Positions 1-11,669 of a DNA stretch of 64,000 nucleotides are shown piece after piece (the first letter of the stretch is position 1; each line of letters starts with the position of its first letter). The translations under genes and the position numbers were made by a program. The notes under the pieces are model-generated. The model worked only from the letters and a program-made list of their open reading frames with translations. It made no database searches and was not told the origin of the DNA. This stretch comes from Oreohelix idahoensis (lineage: Eukaryota > Mollusca > Gastropoda > Stylommatophora > Oreohelicidae). Location of the stretch: positions 310,001 through 374,000 of the forward strand of contig JAMPIV010019843.1 of the NCBI GenBank assembly GCA_024509875.1, written 5' to 3'.

Positions 1-2
1 TC

Positions 3-1268
3 CCATTCACTAAAGAGCAAGCTTTAAAAGGAGAGATAGAATATTTATTACAAGAAGGAATTATTTCTCACAGTGAATCTCCTTATAGCTCCAGTGGGGT
101 ATTACTGAGAAAACCCTCTGGGGAACATAGGCTGTGCATAGATTACAGGAAACTGAATGCTGTCACTGAAAGTCAGGTGGATCCATTACCTGATACTAAT
201 CAACTGTTTGCCAGATTGAATAAGGCAAAATATTTTTCCAAGGTAGATCTCAGTAAGGGATATTATCAGATTCCAGTGAAGCATGAGATTCGACCTTATC
301 TGGCCTTTAGCACCTCGGAAGGACACTATGAGTTCAATATGTTGCCTTTTGGATTAAAGAATGCTCCGAGTGTGTTTTCTAGAATGATGAGAAAACTATT
401 GGATCCTCTGAAAAATCCATGTATTACCAATTTCATGGATGACATTCTCATTGCCACGGAAACGTTTGAGGAACAAATAGATTCCCTAAATATGTTATTT
501 GACAGACTCAGGGAGGCAAATCTGACTGCTAGACCCACCAAATGTTGTATTGGATGCAAGGAATTGGAATTCCTGGGACACACTGTACATCAGGGGAGCA
601 TGACCCCTGATCCTAAGAACTTAGAAAAACTACAGAGAGCACCTAGACCACAAACGAAGAAGGATGTGAAATCATTTGTCTCACTGTGTGGATTCTATCA
701 AAAATATATCCAGAATTTTAATTCTGCTCCTCTGACAGACCTAACTCGAAAAGGGAAGCCAGATAAAATAGAATGGTCGGCAGAATGTGAGCTGGCATAT
801 AATGAGCTGAAACAGAAACTCACCAGTAAGCCCATATTGAAACTACCTGATTTGAGTCAGGAATTTGTGGTGAGAACGGACGCTAGTAATGTGGGATTGA
901 GAGCCACGTTGTTACAAAGTTCCTCATCACCAGAAGGAGAATTGAACCCTGTTGCGTATGCCAGCAGCAAATTGAACAGAGCGGAACAAAATTACTCAAC
1001 TGTAGAAAAAGAATGTTTGGCCTTAGTTTGGGAAATAAAGAAATTCCAGATTTATTTGTATGGTAGGCATTTCGTGGTCCAAAGCGATCATCAGCCCCTG
1101 GTTTTCCTTGCTCAGGCAAAACATGGTAATGCACGATTGTTAAGGTGGTCTCTTCTCATACAACCTTACTCGTTTACCATTGAGTACATTCCTGGATCGC
1201 AGAACGTTGGGGCAGATTTCTTGAGTAGGCACCCACCTGCAGGAATCCAGGATCACCCTAAGGCATAG
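3..1268 (+). CDS. Ty3-type (Gmr1-like) pol fragment: reverse transcriptase and RNase H, 5' end outside window
   Basis: The frame is open from base 3 to the TAG at 1266-1268, so this is the 3' part of a longer pol gene that starts before the window. The first residues are RT finger motifs (CIDYRKLNAVT). The palm follows with FMDD at 432-443 as the catalytic YxDD equivalent. The connection contains KSFVSLCGFYQKY. RNase H carries its four acidic positions in RTDAS (Asp near 879), VEKECLA, QSDHQPL and GADFLSRH. By family knowledge the enzyme copies element RNA into DNA and removes the RNA. No integrase follows; the polypurine tract and LTR come directly after. A near-identical pol lies inverted at 59386-60909, with three nonsense codons there and none here. 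Two residues present in that copy after the FNS motif are missing here. Family placement is inferred from the order of the sister copies. Confidence 0.93.
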   Translation, partial: PFTKEQALKGEIEYLLQEGIISHSESPYSSSGVLLRKPSGEHRLCIDYRKLNAVTESQVDPLPDTNQLFARLNKAKYFSKVDLSKGYYQIPVKHEIRPYLAFSTSEGHYEFNMLPFGLKNAPSVFSRMMRKLLDPLKNPCITNFMDDILIATETFEEQIDSLNMLFDRLREANLTARPTKCCIGCKELEFLGHTVHQGSMTPDPKNLEKLQRAPRPQTKKDVKSFVSLCGFYQKYIQNFNSAPLTDLTRKGKPDKIEWSAECELAYNELKQKLTSKPILKLPDLSQEFVVRTDASNVGLRATLLQSSSSPEGELNPVAYASSKLNRAEQNYSTVEKECLALVWEIKKFQIYLYGRHFVVQSDHQPLVFLAQAKHGNARLLRWSLLIQPYSFTIEYIPGSQNVGADFLSRHPPAGIQDHPKA

Positions 1269-1330
1269 GGAGTCAATTTGAACGTGATTGTATACAGATA
1301 TGAAAGCGGCACTAGTGGTTCGCGCTTTTC

Positions 1331-1344
1331 TAACGGGGGAGATA
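1331..1344 (+). promoter_or_regulatory. Polypurine tract before the 3' LTR
   Basis: The run TAACGGGGGAGATA sits immediately before the TGTAGTAAAG start of the LTR. In LTR elements this position primes plus-strand DNA synthesis. The same tract occurs in the inverted copy (59309-59322 on the minus strand). Confidence 0.7.
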
Positions 1345-3075
1345 TGTAGTAAAGTGAATCCGTATCACAACACGCTCAAATTCCCCGCTTAAAACGAACT
1401 AGCTATCGTAATTTTAAATCTATAAATAACTACAGTATTTGAAATTTGTCTGAGGGTCTAGTCAAATTTACCGCCAACATTTAACTAAGAGTATTTGAAT
1501 TATTCTAAGAAAACAAGTTAAAAGTTACCACCCCCCTTTTTTACACACCCACCCCAATATTTATCGATGAACGTAGTAAAATTTAACAACCAATCAAATC
1601 GTTACCTCTTTTTTGTAATGACAAGAAAATTTTTGGTTGAAGTGGAAATAATGCCTATTTTGAGTTTTTGACCGAACTTAAATAATTTATTTCTTGATAA
1701 CTAAAGATACTTAAAATGCAAGGGATATCTCAAATTATTGCGCTGATATTGCTTAACATATACACATAGAGATTCCCTCATACAAAATTATCTTAACTTA
1801 GAAAAATTTTATTTAGTAATATTTTCACAACATGTTAAGATCAAATTTAATCACAAAACAATTAACCCCATTTGAATGCAAAGGAATAACTAAAGGAAAA
1901 CTATATAGAACGATAGAGAATAATTGGCCTTTTAATTATCACTTTTGATAATTAAAATCGGTTCACAAATAAATATGATATAAAATAAACAAATTCGGTC
2001 AGATTAGACAAACACGCTTAAAACTGTTCAATTCTATAGCCTAGGAAATAGTTAACTTTTTTAACTCGTCATCTGATTGGTCGGGTGTAGTTTGAAAAAA
2101 ATTACCAACTGCTTGTAAGTTCCGCCATTAGACAATAAGCGTGCATACCAAGCTGACATGTTCAGAACGAGTCAGAAGGACAAGCTTTTGCCGTGTGTAC
2201 TGAAAGATCAGTGTTATAGCCCTTTACGGCTGGTCAGCTTGTGTATGTGAAGATTCTTTACTTGAGGGTTGAATTAAGAAGTTACCTCGTTGCTGCAGTA
2301 GCCTGAGAGAGAGAAGAACATGTGGGAGTTGAGTGCTCATGCTACACCTTGAAGCTAGACTCCTTTTCTTCACTCAGGAGGCACAACGTTGGTGTGCAAG
2401 TCTAAGATCAACAAAACAGCTGCAATAACTCTTCCAAAGCTAAGTCCTTTATACAGGCACTGACACTTCATTCAACCACATAATTTCACCAATTAACTAT
2501 ATACCTCCTGGGAGTGATGAAAATAACAGACCTTACAGGGTAGCATTAGTGATAATATCCAGAACTGTGGGTATAGACTTTCCAGTGTCTTTGTTGCTGT
2601 ACACAAATGGACAGAGTTTCCAAAATTATTTATTTTAGCATGTATATAACCTTTTCTTGAGTTTGATACTTCCTTACCCAAAAGTTTGAGGTTCAGGAAA
2701 ATAAAATTGTAGATATACTTTTAAGACAGTCTTGCTTAATTTTCATTAAGTTAAAGTTCTGTTTTGAAATTCATAACTGTTTTAAATACATTACCCTAGA
2801 CACTTTGCCAAAATAATAACACACTGATTACATACTCTTGGTGAGATCTCAAGAGGTAGCGGATAGGGACCCAGAGAACTTCATCATCATCATACCTTAC
2901 TCTGGGAACTTACATAGCTGGACCTCACTTTGATTGCCCATACACCCTTGCTCTTTCAGAGAAGGGGGTATTTCTTGTAAGACCAGTCTCTTATCTGGCA
3001 CTATCCTGGTATCCTCTGATACATCTATTTGTCCAGGATATCTTATAATTAATAACATCTAAACCTCTTATCACA
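1345..3075 (+). repeat. 3' LTR of the left-edge Ty3-type element
   Basis: The sequence begins TGTAGTAAAGTGAATCC after the polypurine tract and ends near CTCTTATCACA. The whole stretch aligns with the reverse complement of 57640-59308, including a shared late segment around 2890-3060 that mentions GAGAAGGGGGTATTTCTT. The loss of similarity at both ends defines the LTR at about 1.73 kb, against 1.67 kb for the other copy. The right boundary could be off by a base or two. The 5' LTR is outside the window, so target-site duplication cannot be tested. Short frames within it are not supported as genes. Confidence 0.85.
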
Positions 3076-5340
3076 CTGTGATAAGTTGAAAGTAAAAATC
3101 CTTCTTGAACTTATCCAAGATTATAGTCCATTTAATAATGTGACACGCAAAATCCATTAGTCCTTAAACCTTGTAGTGAATTATCCGAAATCAGTTCAAT
3201 TTCAAATATTATTGTTATATCCCCTGACTACTTGTATAACCTTCATTTTTTTTAGTTATGTCCCTTGCAAGTATAACAAAAAGTCATTTTATCACGAAAC
3301 GTGTTTGTATCGAGAATGATTAGAAATAAGTCAATTTAAATCAATTTACATATGATATGTTTGACGGTTTGTAGTTTGACAGTACGTATGGACATGACGG
3401 CACGCTGTCTCTGTCAAGTACCATACGTCAAAAGATATGTCACACTATGTGTAGTGTTACAAACAGCATCATCATCATGTGGCTCTGCAGGTCGCTTTGA
3501 CCATATTGGCAACGTTACTATATTCACAAAATGTAACCAAGCAGATATGATGTCAGCACAGACAATACACATAAAATCATCTTCATCCACCCCTCTGGAC
3601 TTGTAGTGTAAACGTAACAATGAAAAAGAACTCCGTCATCGAAAATGCACCAGTACACGAATCAAGACATGATGTAGGCTATTCATGTCCAGCCATAGTC
3701 CCAGCAGTCATCCGTATTTCTCTAGTTGATCGATTCTTAATCCAGAAGTGCGGATTCTAAGAATAGAGGAAAATTGAGCGATATGTAAATTCACATCCGA
3801 TGAATTAGCATAACAGCATAAAGCAACATACCCTGTATGTAATACGACAATACCATCTGTCGAGTTCCACCTTACCGACGAAGACAGAACTGAGGTACGA
3901 ATTTAAAAAATTAGACAAGAATTGTCTATAGAAATTAACCCCGTGTAAAGGACTGCGAATCTATTCTATAGTTCCAAGAATTTCAAGAATTAAAATTCTC
4001 TCGAGAAAAGAATCCTCAGGTTTAAACAACCTTACTTGCTACCCTTTAACCAAGAAAAGACATTTCTATGAAACTTATTCTGGTTCTAGAAAGTCAAGCA
4101 GCGAGATAATGAAGACGCAAGGTATTCAATAACAACTGAAATCCGATAACATGATCTTCCTAACTTGATGAGAAGACAACTATCATCAATATATGTAATA
4201 ACGTTATAATGAACAGAGCAAATCTGTCGCATCCTGCGAATAAAAGTAGTAAAAGATATTCCATACTATAAAGAAATCACAACGAGAGATGCTCAGCATA
4301 GCAAAGAGCATAGCATATAGTCACAGTATAGTTTCTAGATGAGTGTATTCCACAGACATGAGCATTAGGATGTACCACCGTATTAGTTTCCCTATGAGTA
4401 TCAAATGGGAAGAAGATCACCCTTAGATGATGAATGGGCAGAGAACATTCCCGTCTCTGCAAGAACCAAATATGACTTGCGCATGATATGTAACCGCTGA
4501 AAATGAAAATAGTATTATTAAAAACTGCCAGACTACCCAATGTAGTGGCCAGTACAATCCTCAGGAAATCATGGGATGTCAGCATCTGAAAGAAACCAAC
4601 TGACGTAATATCAATATCAATGATGCTGCTCCTAAAAAGGAGAAAAATCATATATTAGTAAGACAATTGCTAAACAAAAAGAAACAGCCAAACAACCATT
4701 TTTGACTGAATACCGTAAGAACAAACCATATTGAACATCAGACCAATCTCGACATTACTAATGTCTGGTACAACAACATCAACAATAGATGTGTAAGGTC
4801 TCATATTAGCACTATTATCATCGACAACTGTGGATATCATAACCTCCTTACTGGACGTGGTGGGTTGTATATTAACAATCAGTGACACACTTAAATCAAA
4901 ATAGGATATCTGATGATTTATATACAAAGCAAAAATCATCAATCGACTCCTCAATGATGGAAAGCAGCCATATTCCATTTGACCACCATCATCATTTACA
5001 ACGTACAGGGATATTTCATAAAATAATCCCAGTTACTGGTCTGGACAACAACCAGACCATAGACATGCCCATAACATACGGATTATCTAAAAATACTACC
5101 ACATTGAGTTAATAATATAGCTAGAAACTAGTTGTTCACACAAAACTCCCATCCAAAAGCACCGACACTGTCTCATGACATTAGAGCATGAATGACAAAA
5201 GAAGTTCCCACTGGACTCTCTGAACTCTCTCAAGCTGAAATTGGAAAATATAATGATACAGATCAGTACTGATTTATAATTCTCTATCACATTCATAATC
5301 ATTATGACATGGATGAATAAAAACACGATGCACAACAGCA
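3076..5340. other. Spacer without a recognisable gene
   Basis: AT-rich sequence between the LTR and the degraded RRM gene. Short frames occur on both strands (for example minus 4277-4651 and 4670-4978), but none shows a family motif, and they are frequently interrupted. It could be the 3' flank or an intron of the minus-strand RRM gene: a pyrimidine tract followed by AG lies near 4635 on the minus strand, which is weak evidence of a splice acceptor. Confidence 0.4.
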
Positions 5341-6600
5341 TTAAAATCTGTGTGCTGCTGACTGATGTATCAATAGTACATCAAGACAATGGTCTTGAAA
5401 ATAAGCACCGTTGTCACTATCGACAAACTTGCGTGCATCTCTATCTGAATAAAAATACACCAGTGCTTCCCCAGCATTGAAAGTGTTGCTAGGTAAAATT
5501 CGTACATATTTTACGTCCGCAGTGAATTGAAAAATTCACCTAGTGCCTGTCATGTATTATCTGGTGGCAAATTTCGCACTAGAACGGTACGTGGGTATGC
5601 ACCTTTATTAATCTGATACCTATGGACATTATTCCTTCTCAAGGCTGTCCTATCTTTATTGTAAGCTGTATCATACTGACTAGACTGAGTATGACAACCA
5701 TTTATCTTCAAACCAACGGGTTTATAGCATGTCGTAGCAGACAACATGACAGGCTCAGTTATGCATTTTTTTTCAAATGCATTGGTATAAGTAGAACCAT
5801 TTAAGTGTTTAACATTTGTATTATCAGCATTAAGAGTATCATTATGACCACTAGCAGCAAACCTAGTGTCACCTTTTTCAACATTATCCATACTCCTTAG
5901 AGTAGAGGCATTGTAACCATGTTGTTTACAAAGAGGATGCCGAACAGTACCCACATCAGCATTGACTGTCTCTTGACGACAAAGCTATGTATAGCGATCC
6001 TCATCCCAATAAATTGAACCAATATGAACAACATCAGTCACGGTAGGATCTCCCTGAACAGAATGGTCCGTCTTTCTACGAATCAGATTCTGCACGTTTG
6101 TAATGTTTTTAGTACTGATGTTAGGCATCGCAGGCCTAGATCTAACCCGATTCGGTTGTTTAAGGGATACATTTTTCCCTGTGGGCATAGGAAGATTTGT
6201 CAAATCATATTTCATACTGTTTTCACTGCTGCTGGCATGTCGCAACGACTTACTCTCTGAAGAGGCAGCATTAAATGTGACCAGAATCACTGGTATCAGA
6301 GTGATGTCGAGGGAAGTTGTACTTGCCTCGACAAGATCTCTTCACTCTTTCTGGATGTGATGACCTGATTTTATCTCCCTTAGTGGCCTTGACATTTGGT
6401 ACACTAGTTTTCACATAAATAGTTTTTGACAATAAATTGTTGTTTATCACAACATCAAGTAAACCATGCACTCTCTTTCTAGCTTTAGCAATTTCTAAAT
6501 CTTTGAGTGCGATTTCATGACTTTGCCTCTTATTAATCTTATCAAGTTTAAGGTAGTAGTATACCCAGAAAAGGTTATTAAAAAAAAAAAAATCCAACAA
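5341..6600 (-). pseudogene. Degraded RNA-binding protein gene ending in an RRM domain
   Basis: Read on the minus strand, a basic and serine-rich stretch (including KDLEIAKARKRVHGLL) leads into an RRM at the C terminus. RNP2 is visible as TVLVRNLP near 5585-5605. After one TGA where Trp is expected and one frameshift, the sequence continues as VKYVRILPSN and an RNP1-like GEALVYFYSDRDA, closing at a TAA at 5341-5343. Another frameshift lies near 6280 and a stop near 5985. The RRM fold binds single-stranded RNA. The parent could be a host RNA-binding gene, or ORF1 of a LINE, because LINE ORF1 proteins often pair a coiled coil with an RRM and a coiled-coil frame lies upstream at 8168-8835. I cannot decide between these. 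The breaks show it is no longer functional. Confidence 0.6.
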
Positions 6601-7030
6601 TTTTCATTTTCATGCTTTAAATCATCGTCAACATGTTCTTGAACTTAAAATAATTCATAGAAGCTTAGAGATACTCTGGTTTGATAGGAATCAGTGTTTT
6701 TCTACACACACCCCCTTGAGTGATTTGCATAGCAACCAATGTTTATAGTTGGTTACCATGTGAATAATGACCCAACATGAACGTGCGTAATTGTAAAACT
6801 GCGAAATTATAATTATACTGAGGCAACAGGAAAAAGATATTTATAATTTTTCTACCGGGAATCACTCAATGATTTCTTATGAATTTTTCAAAAGTGTGTG
6901 TCTAGAAAGTTTTGATCGTAAATTTCAACATTTGTTACATGCATTGTGCATTTTCACCATCAACTCTATTTATTGCTAGTTTTATACCGATTCTGTATAA
7001 TAGTAGTTAGCAGAGCTTCGTTTGTTTACA
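6601..7030. other. Spacer, nothing recognised
   Basis: AT-rich sequence between the RRM pseudogene and the Mutator-like remnant. I see no motif, clear inverted repeat or RNA gene. It could be the left flank of the Mutator-like element, but no terminal repeat was found. Confidence 0.4.
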
Positions 7031-7690
7031 ATGGGAAATAAGACAAAGACTGGGAGGCGTGTACACCAACAAACCGTTGCCTGAAAATGAGACACCTATT
7101 GTCGATAGTGACGCTATAAAGCCTCTGTGCTCCTCAGAAAAGAAAATAAAGGTCATAAAGGTCCAAGAAAGTGAAGGACAAGCTAAAAACGACCACAGAG
7201 GAAATGGGTTTATCCTTATGGATGTAAAACTACTGTTTGGGTTTTTATGCGCTAACTTTAGATGTGACAAATGTTATCAGTACTCACTGACCTGTGAGAT
7301 CGTCGAAGAGACTCGGAATGGCTTGTCATGAAATCAGTATCAAGTGCACAAACTGTGGCGAATGGAATGCCAATTTCAATACTTCTGATGTTTCATCTTC
7401 AGCTACTCACAAACAAAGAAGTAAATGTGCAAATGGTGGCATTTGTGCGTTCTATTGGGAAAGGCCACAGTGCATTGCAGAATTTTTCGATATACATGAA
7501 CACAAGTCAATCCATGGCAAAGAAAGCATACAGGAGAACGCTGCACAGGATCTATTCAGCAAGTAAGGACATTGCAATGGAAAGACCCTGAGAGCACTGA
7601 AAAGAGGTTTCATAGACACTGCAGTGCAGCTGCAGTCGGGCAGAAGGAGACCTTTATTCAACAGGAGCTTATTAAACTTCATTTTGTGAG
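7031..7690 (+). pseudogene. Mutator-like transposase N-terminal domain remnant
   Basis: Starting at an ATG (MGNKTKTGRRV), three frames must be joined. The segment ILMDVKLLFGFLCANFRC is followed by CDKCYQYSLTCEIVEE and then CTNCGEWNANF, forming paired CxxC clusters. After another frameshift comes MVAFVRSIGKGHSALQNF and SMAKKAYRRTLHRIY. This order (hydrophobic ID-like helix, zinc-ribbon cysteines, MRSIGKGH-like motif) is what I know from the Mutator-like transposase domain found in many invertebrate proteins. The catalytic part is absent; sequence after about 7600 gives no further match. A GTGAGT at 7686 resembles a splice donor. Family call is from memory of the motif pattern. At least two frameshifts make it a relic. 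Confidence 0.65.
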
Positions 7691-8167
7691 TTCTTTTTCT
7701 GTTTTTCTTTGTTTTCTCGGAATTGTCTTTTTAGCATAATTGGTGATATTTGAAACAAGATATCTCTGTATCTGTACATTCAATTGACATGAAAATTAAC
7801 ACAGTTGGTTGTCATACAATCTTACAGATTCTGACCTAAAAAGGATGCAATTGAATTCAAAGTTTTAGTTTTATGACCATCATGCATATATAATGAGGCA
7901 CAAATATCAAACATTCCAGAAATATAAATTTTGAAAATTCATTAAAAATTAACCTTTCTGTCAATCTCTGTCATTTTAGTTCATGACCCCACGCTATATA
8001 CAGTGATTCAATTTGCCAAGTTTCAGTCAGATCCTTGTACAAATAACATAGTTATGATGTTTTAAAAAAGGTATATAATTTATTCACTACGGTGGCCATA
8101 TTGGATAGCTAATTTGCATAATTAATGAGGTCATTATGTGGACAAACATTTTAAGTCCATACGAACA
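7691..8167. other. Spacer, nothing recognised
   Basis: AT-rich sequence between the Mutator-like remnant and the coiled-coil frame. No coding motif, tandem repeat or terminal inverted repeat was identified. Confidence 0.4.
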
Positions 8168-8835
8168 CTATACCCATGGTTGTTTGATTCTGAAAGGAAA
8201 ATTTGAGTTTTTTACCCTATCAAGGTATCCTACTACCTTAAAATTCATATTCTTCTCCTCAATGAGCAATTTCTCAGAGTTAGTCACCTTATCCTGAGTC
8301 AATTTATCTTGTTGACCCTGAAGGCATGTTAGTTTTTGATTTACCATACCAAGTGCTGCCACTTTACTCTCCAACTTTGCCTCCCACATGGATCTCTTTT
8401 TTGTTGCCTTTTCCTTTAACCTTTTTATAATAGCCTCACTCATTTGTGGCTGTAGTAGAGCAACATGAATTCTAAGACTCTTAATTTGAGCAACTTGTGC
8501 TTGAATCTTAGCTGTCATAGCTTTCTTTGCTTTATACAAGTTTGTTTGCATAGAAACCAACTTATCAGATAACTCATCATTGTTTCTGCTAAATTTCATT
8601 TGTTTATTTTGCAGTTCTTGAGCCTGAAAGTTCAAAATTTTATTCATGATTAAAGCAGTATCTAATGACTCCTTACAATTTGCAAGATCCACTTTTAATG
8701 ATTTAAAGTTAGATCTGTCCACATCTACTTGCAATTTTAAAACTCTCACCTCTTCGTTTAAATCATCAATTAATCTCTCCCTGTCTTCAATAACTCATAA
8801 CAACTCATTTTCTCTCTGTAGCGAGATTTGGTACC
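8168..8835 (-). pseudogene. Coiled-coil protein frame, degraded, possibly 5' part of the RRM gene
   Basis: On the minus strand the frame is continuous from an ATG at 8749 to a TAG at 8168, and the same frame carries coiled-coil sequence further upstream (EDRERLIDDLNEEVRVLKLQ) to about 8835, broken once by a TGA. The product is rich in Lys, Glu, Gln, Leu and Asn with heptad-like spacing and no Pro until the last residues, so a long coiled coil is the only structural call I can support. No catalytic motif is visible. It points the same way as the RRM remnant at 5341-6600. If the two were once one gene, the Mutator-like element between them is a later insertion. The putative LTR starting at 8861 abuts its 5' side. 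Confidence 0.5.
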
Positions 8836-8860
8836 ACTTGCTTGGTTTGTGAAAAAATGT

Positions 8861-10336
8861 GTAGCGCCACACGCACACACACACACACAGCGCAAGGACA
8901 GCGCGGCGGTCTTGCTTTGAAGTTTGAAGAAGGTGGAAAAATGTGAAATACGTTTAGCCAGACGGTACTGAAGAATGAGGAAATAGCTAATATAGGGAAT
9001 GGCCGACTTTAAAAGTTTGCATTTACTGGACATTAAATTTAAAGCTACAAGAGAACGCCTGGTTGGAATGCATTTAAATAAAAATAGTTCAATAAAGGAG
9101 ATAGACTATGAATTATACCCAAAAGGATATTATTCAAATTTAAATGGTTTTAAAAATAATTAATATTTTTCACCTTCATCACATCTGCTTAAAGTTAGCT
9201 AATAATCTTTAAAAATTTATTATGCATACATGCCTCAACGGATGGCAATAAAACTGGATAGAATGAAAGTCTCATATGGGGAAAATGAAAAGACACATAG
9301 GAAGGAAGGAAGGATATAAGTGTGTAGTGAAAAGAAGAGAAAACTAGTACAGGAAAAGCACAGATTGCCTCAAATCGCCTCAAACCGAGAGATTAAACGA
9401 AAATCTTTTGGGACTTTAGGAGGTGCTTTCTCGTACATGAGATATACACATATATAAGGACAGAGCGGCGCGTTGATAATCACGCACACCAAATCCAGAA
9501 GCCAGAGTGAGAAACTGGAAGACAGCATCTGTAAGAAAAGTTATTTTTTCACGCTGCATGCAGGGCAGATTAAATTCAGCCAATACAGTCTCACCGTGAG
9601 CTTATTAATCCTAAGAGGGTTTTTATGATCAATTTTTATGATCATTCCTGATCAATAAACTACAGACTTGAGGACCGTTGATCCTGCTAACTGAAGCCTA
9701 GAGATCAACCAATCTTCAACACTTTGATCCCCCGTAGTTATAGGGCGGGCTGAAGGACAGTCTGTTTATTCAAGTGTGTCTCAGGAATCTCGAGCAGACG
9801 TGGCTAATATCAGATGAGTTTTATGTGTATCCATCCAACAAACACTGTGAGCAGTTTCTAACACGACTGTTGATGATGAGAAATAGATCGCAAGATATAT
9901 CAAAGAGATACTGTGACAAACTTTTTTTGTAATTTCAGTGGAAGATAATCCAAGACTTTTTTTATTATTTATTTTAATTTGTAACTATAAATAATCATAC
10001 ATTTTACCATTTTCGTACACCCATTTCTCATTACAAGAATATATAGATGTACATAATAAATATTGAAATTGTACTCATTTGACTTGGTAAATTTTTAACT
10101 GTTAAATTTTGAGTAACTTTTTCTAATTTAATTATATTATCACATAGGGTTACTGTAGCGAAAGTAGCAACTTATACTTCTGAAGCCTAAATCCATTGTT
10201 CAGCTCAGAGTATTAACAGCTGTAACTCACTTGTGATACCAGTGTACTTCTCCGGCACTGGAACTTCATCCTTTCTGGAGAGAGATTCTACTTCTTCTCT
10301 ACCCCTATTATCATACTAGAGAAACCTTTCGCTACA
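8861..10336 (+). repeat. Putative 5' LTR of the second Ty3-type element
   Basis: The segment starts TGTAGCG and ends CGCTACA, directly before a TGG-containing primer-site position and 274 bases before gag. Inside are a TATA box (TATATAAGG at 9451) and an AATAAA at 9654-9659, in the order expected for U3 and R. A (CA)n run lies at 8866-8890. Bases 9200-9860 recur in direct orientation at about 15890-16670, downstream of the pol remnants, as an LTR pair would. The left boundary is inferred from the TGTAGCG terminus only. Confidence 0.6.
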
Positions 10337-10610
10337 TTGGGAGCTCTTTCGCGGGATATTATTTTTTATCCTGAGCCACTATCTATGTATTCTTCTATCT
10401 TGAGCCACAAATAGTTTGTAAAAATAAATTTTTTTCAAAAATTCTAAAACTTAGAAATTTTTTCGTAATGAAAGTACCATTGAGTACGAAGTAAATAGGA
10501 GACGCTCACAAGGTTTTAAGGATTTGTCTTGTTCAAAGTAATTAATTGATTTTAATTAAGTTAGTTGGTTAATGAAGATAAAATTATATACCCTCTGTTA
10601 AGTAAGCATC
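10337..10610 (+). other. Primer-site region and leader before gag
   Basis: The first bases after the LTR are TTGGGAGCTCTTTCGCGGG. The TGG fits the start of a tRNA primer-binding site, but I cannot name the tRNA. The rest is an AT-rich untranslated leader up to the gag ATG at 10611. Confidence 0.45.
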
Positions 10611-11669
10611 ATGACTGATTTGGTGAAGTTTCGATCTGCAATCATGCAGGAGGGAAAGGACGTAGGATTAACAGGTGATGCTCTTATCCAGTATGTCACA
10701 AAGGAAGTGGACAAACATATGGACGGAGAAGAAAGAAAACTACAAGCAGAGAGAGAAGCCAAAAGCTTAGAAGCAGAAAGAGAAGCCAAAAGATTTGAAG
10801 TTGAGGCTGAAGCTAAGAAATTAGAAGCAGAAAGAGAAGAAAAGAGACTAATGTTGGAAGCTGAAGAAAGAAGGTTACAAAGAGCTCATGAGTTAAGTTT
10901 GAAGGAACTTAAACTCCAGGGAGCAGCTAGCGATCATGGTGCTAGCTCACCTCACTCTGAGAGTAGCTCTAACCATAGCACGTCAAAGGGAGCCATGAGT
11001 TTCCACCTGGATCCATTTATTGAGAAGGAGGACGACATTGAGTCGTACCTGGAAAGATATGAGAGACTGGCCTCTACCTATGGATTGGAAAAGAAAAAAT
11101 GGAGCCTTAAACTATCTCAGGGGTTGAGGGGAGTTTCATACGATGTTTATTTAAAACTCTCAAAAGAAGACCAGGAAGATTATGAAATCTTAAAACAAGC
11201 TTTATTGGTTAGGTACGAAAAGAATTCTTAATCTTATAGAAAGAGATTCCGAACGGCTAAGCTACTTCCAGGAGAAAACTATCACCAGTTTTCTGCCAGA
11301 TTGGAAACTTATCTGACAAAATGGATTAGCTTAGGAAAATGTCAAGATATAAAAGAAATGGTCATGATGGAACAAATGAGAGAATCCATGCCTCAAGAAA
11401 TGAGAAAATTTCTTATGGAGCAAGGAGCAGAGAGATTGGAAGATATTTTAACCATGGCTGAAAGATATCAAGCAGCTCAGTCAGAAGTATCAGGAAATAA
11501 GAAGAAGCAGGGGGAGAACTTCAAACCTTCACAAATCTATACCAACTATGAACATAGGGACAATTCCAACAAGAACAAACACAGAACTGATTATAAAGAC
11601 AAAAACCCTCTAGGATCAGATAAGAAACCTTCAAGAAAGGAAGGAAAGTGGTATAAATTAAATGAGTAA
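10611..11669 (+). pseudogene. gag of the second Ty3-type element, one nonsense codon
   Basis: The start is the ATG at 10611 (MTDLVKFRSAIMQEGKD). Residues about 40-105 are a highly charged coiled coil made of KxLEAEREAK-like repeats. Residues about 130-290 look like a capsid domain: the FHLDPFIEKEDDIESYLERY segment, then LKLSQGLRGVSYDVYLKL and NYHQFSARLETYLTKW. The reading frame is interrupted once by TAA at 11229-11231 and then continues in the same frame to 11669. Gag forms the particle that packages element RNA. The last residues, GKWYKLNE, are where a CCHC zinc knuckle should begin; pol overlaps by 8 bases in the next frame and supplies NHNTAEC, the second half of the knuckle. The minus-strand gag at 22440-23310 has a similar layout. 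Confidence 0.85.

Noticed and set aside
4277..4978. Minus-strand frames as exons of the RRM gene
   Set aside because: No domain continuity with the RRM and only one weak acceptor-like site.
10154..10336. TGTAGCGAAAG ... CTTTCGCTACA inverted pair as a 183-base LTR
   Set aside because: The TATA box, AATAAA and the segment repeated downstream all lie further left, so the LTR is more likely 8861-10336 and the inner pair is incidental.
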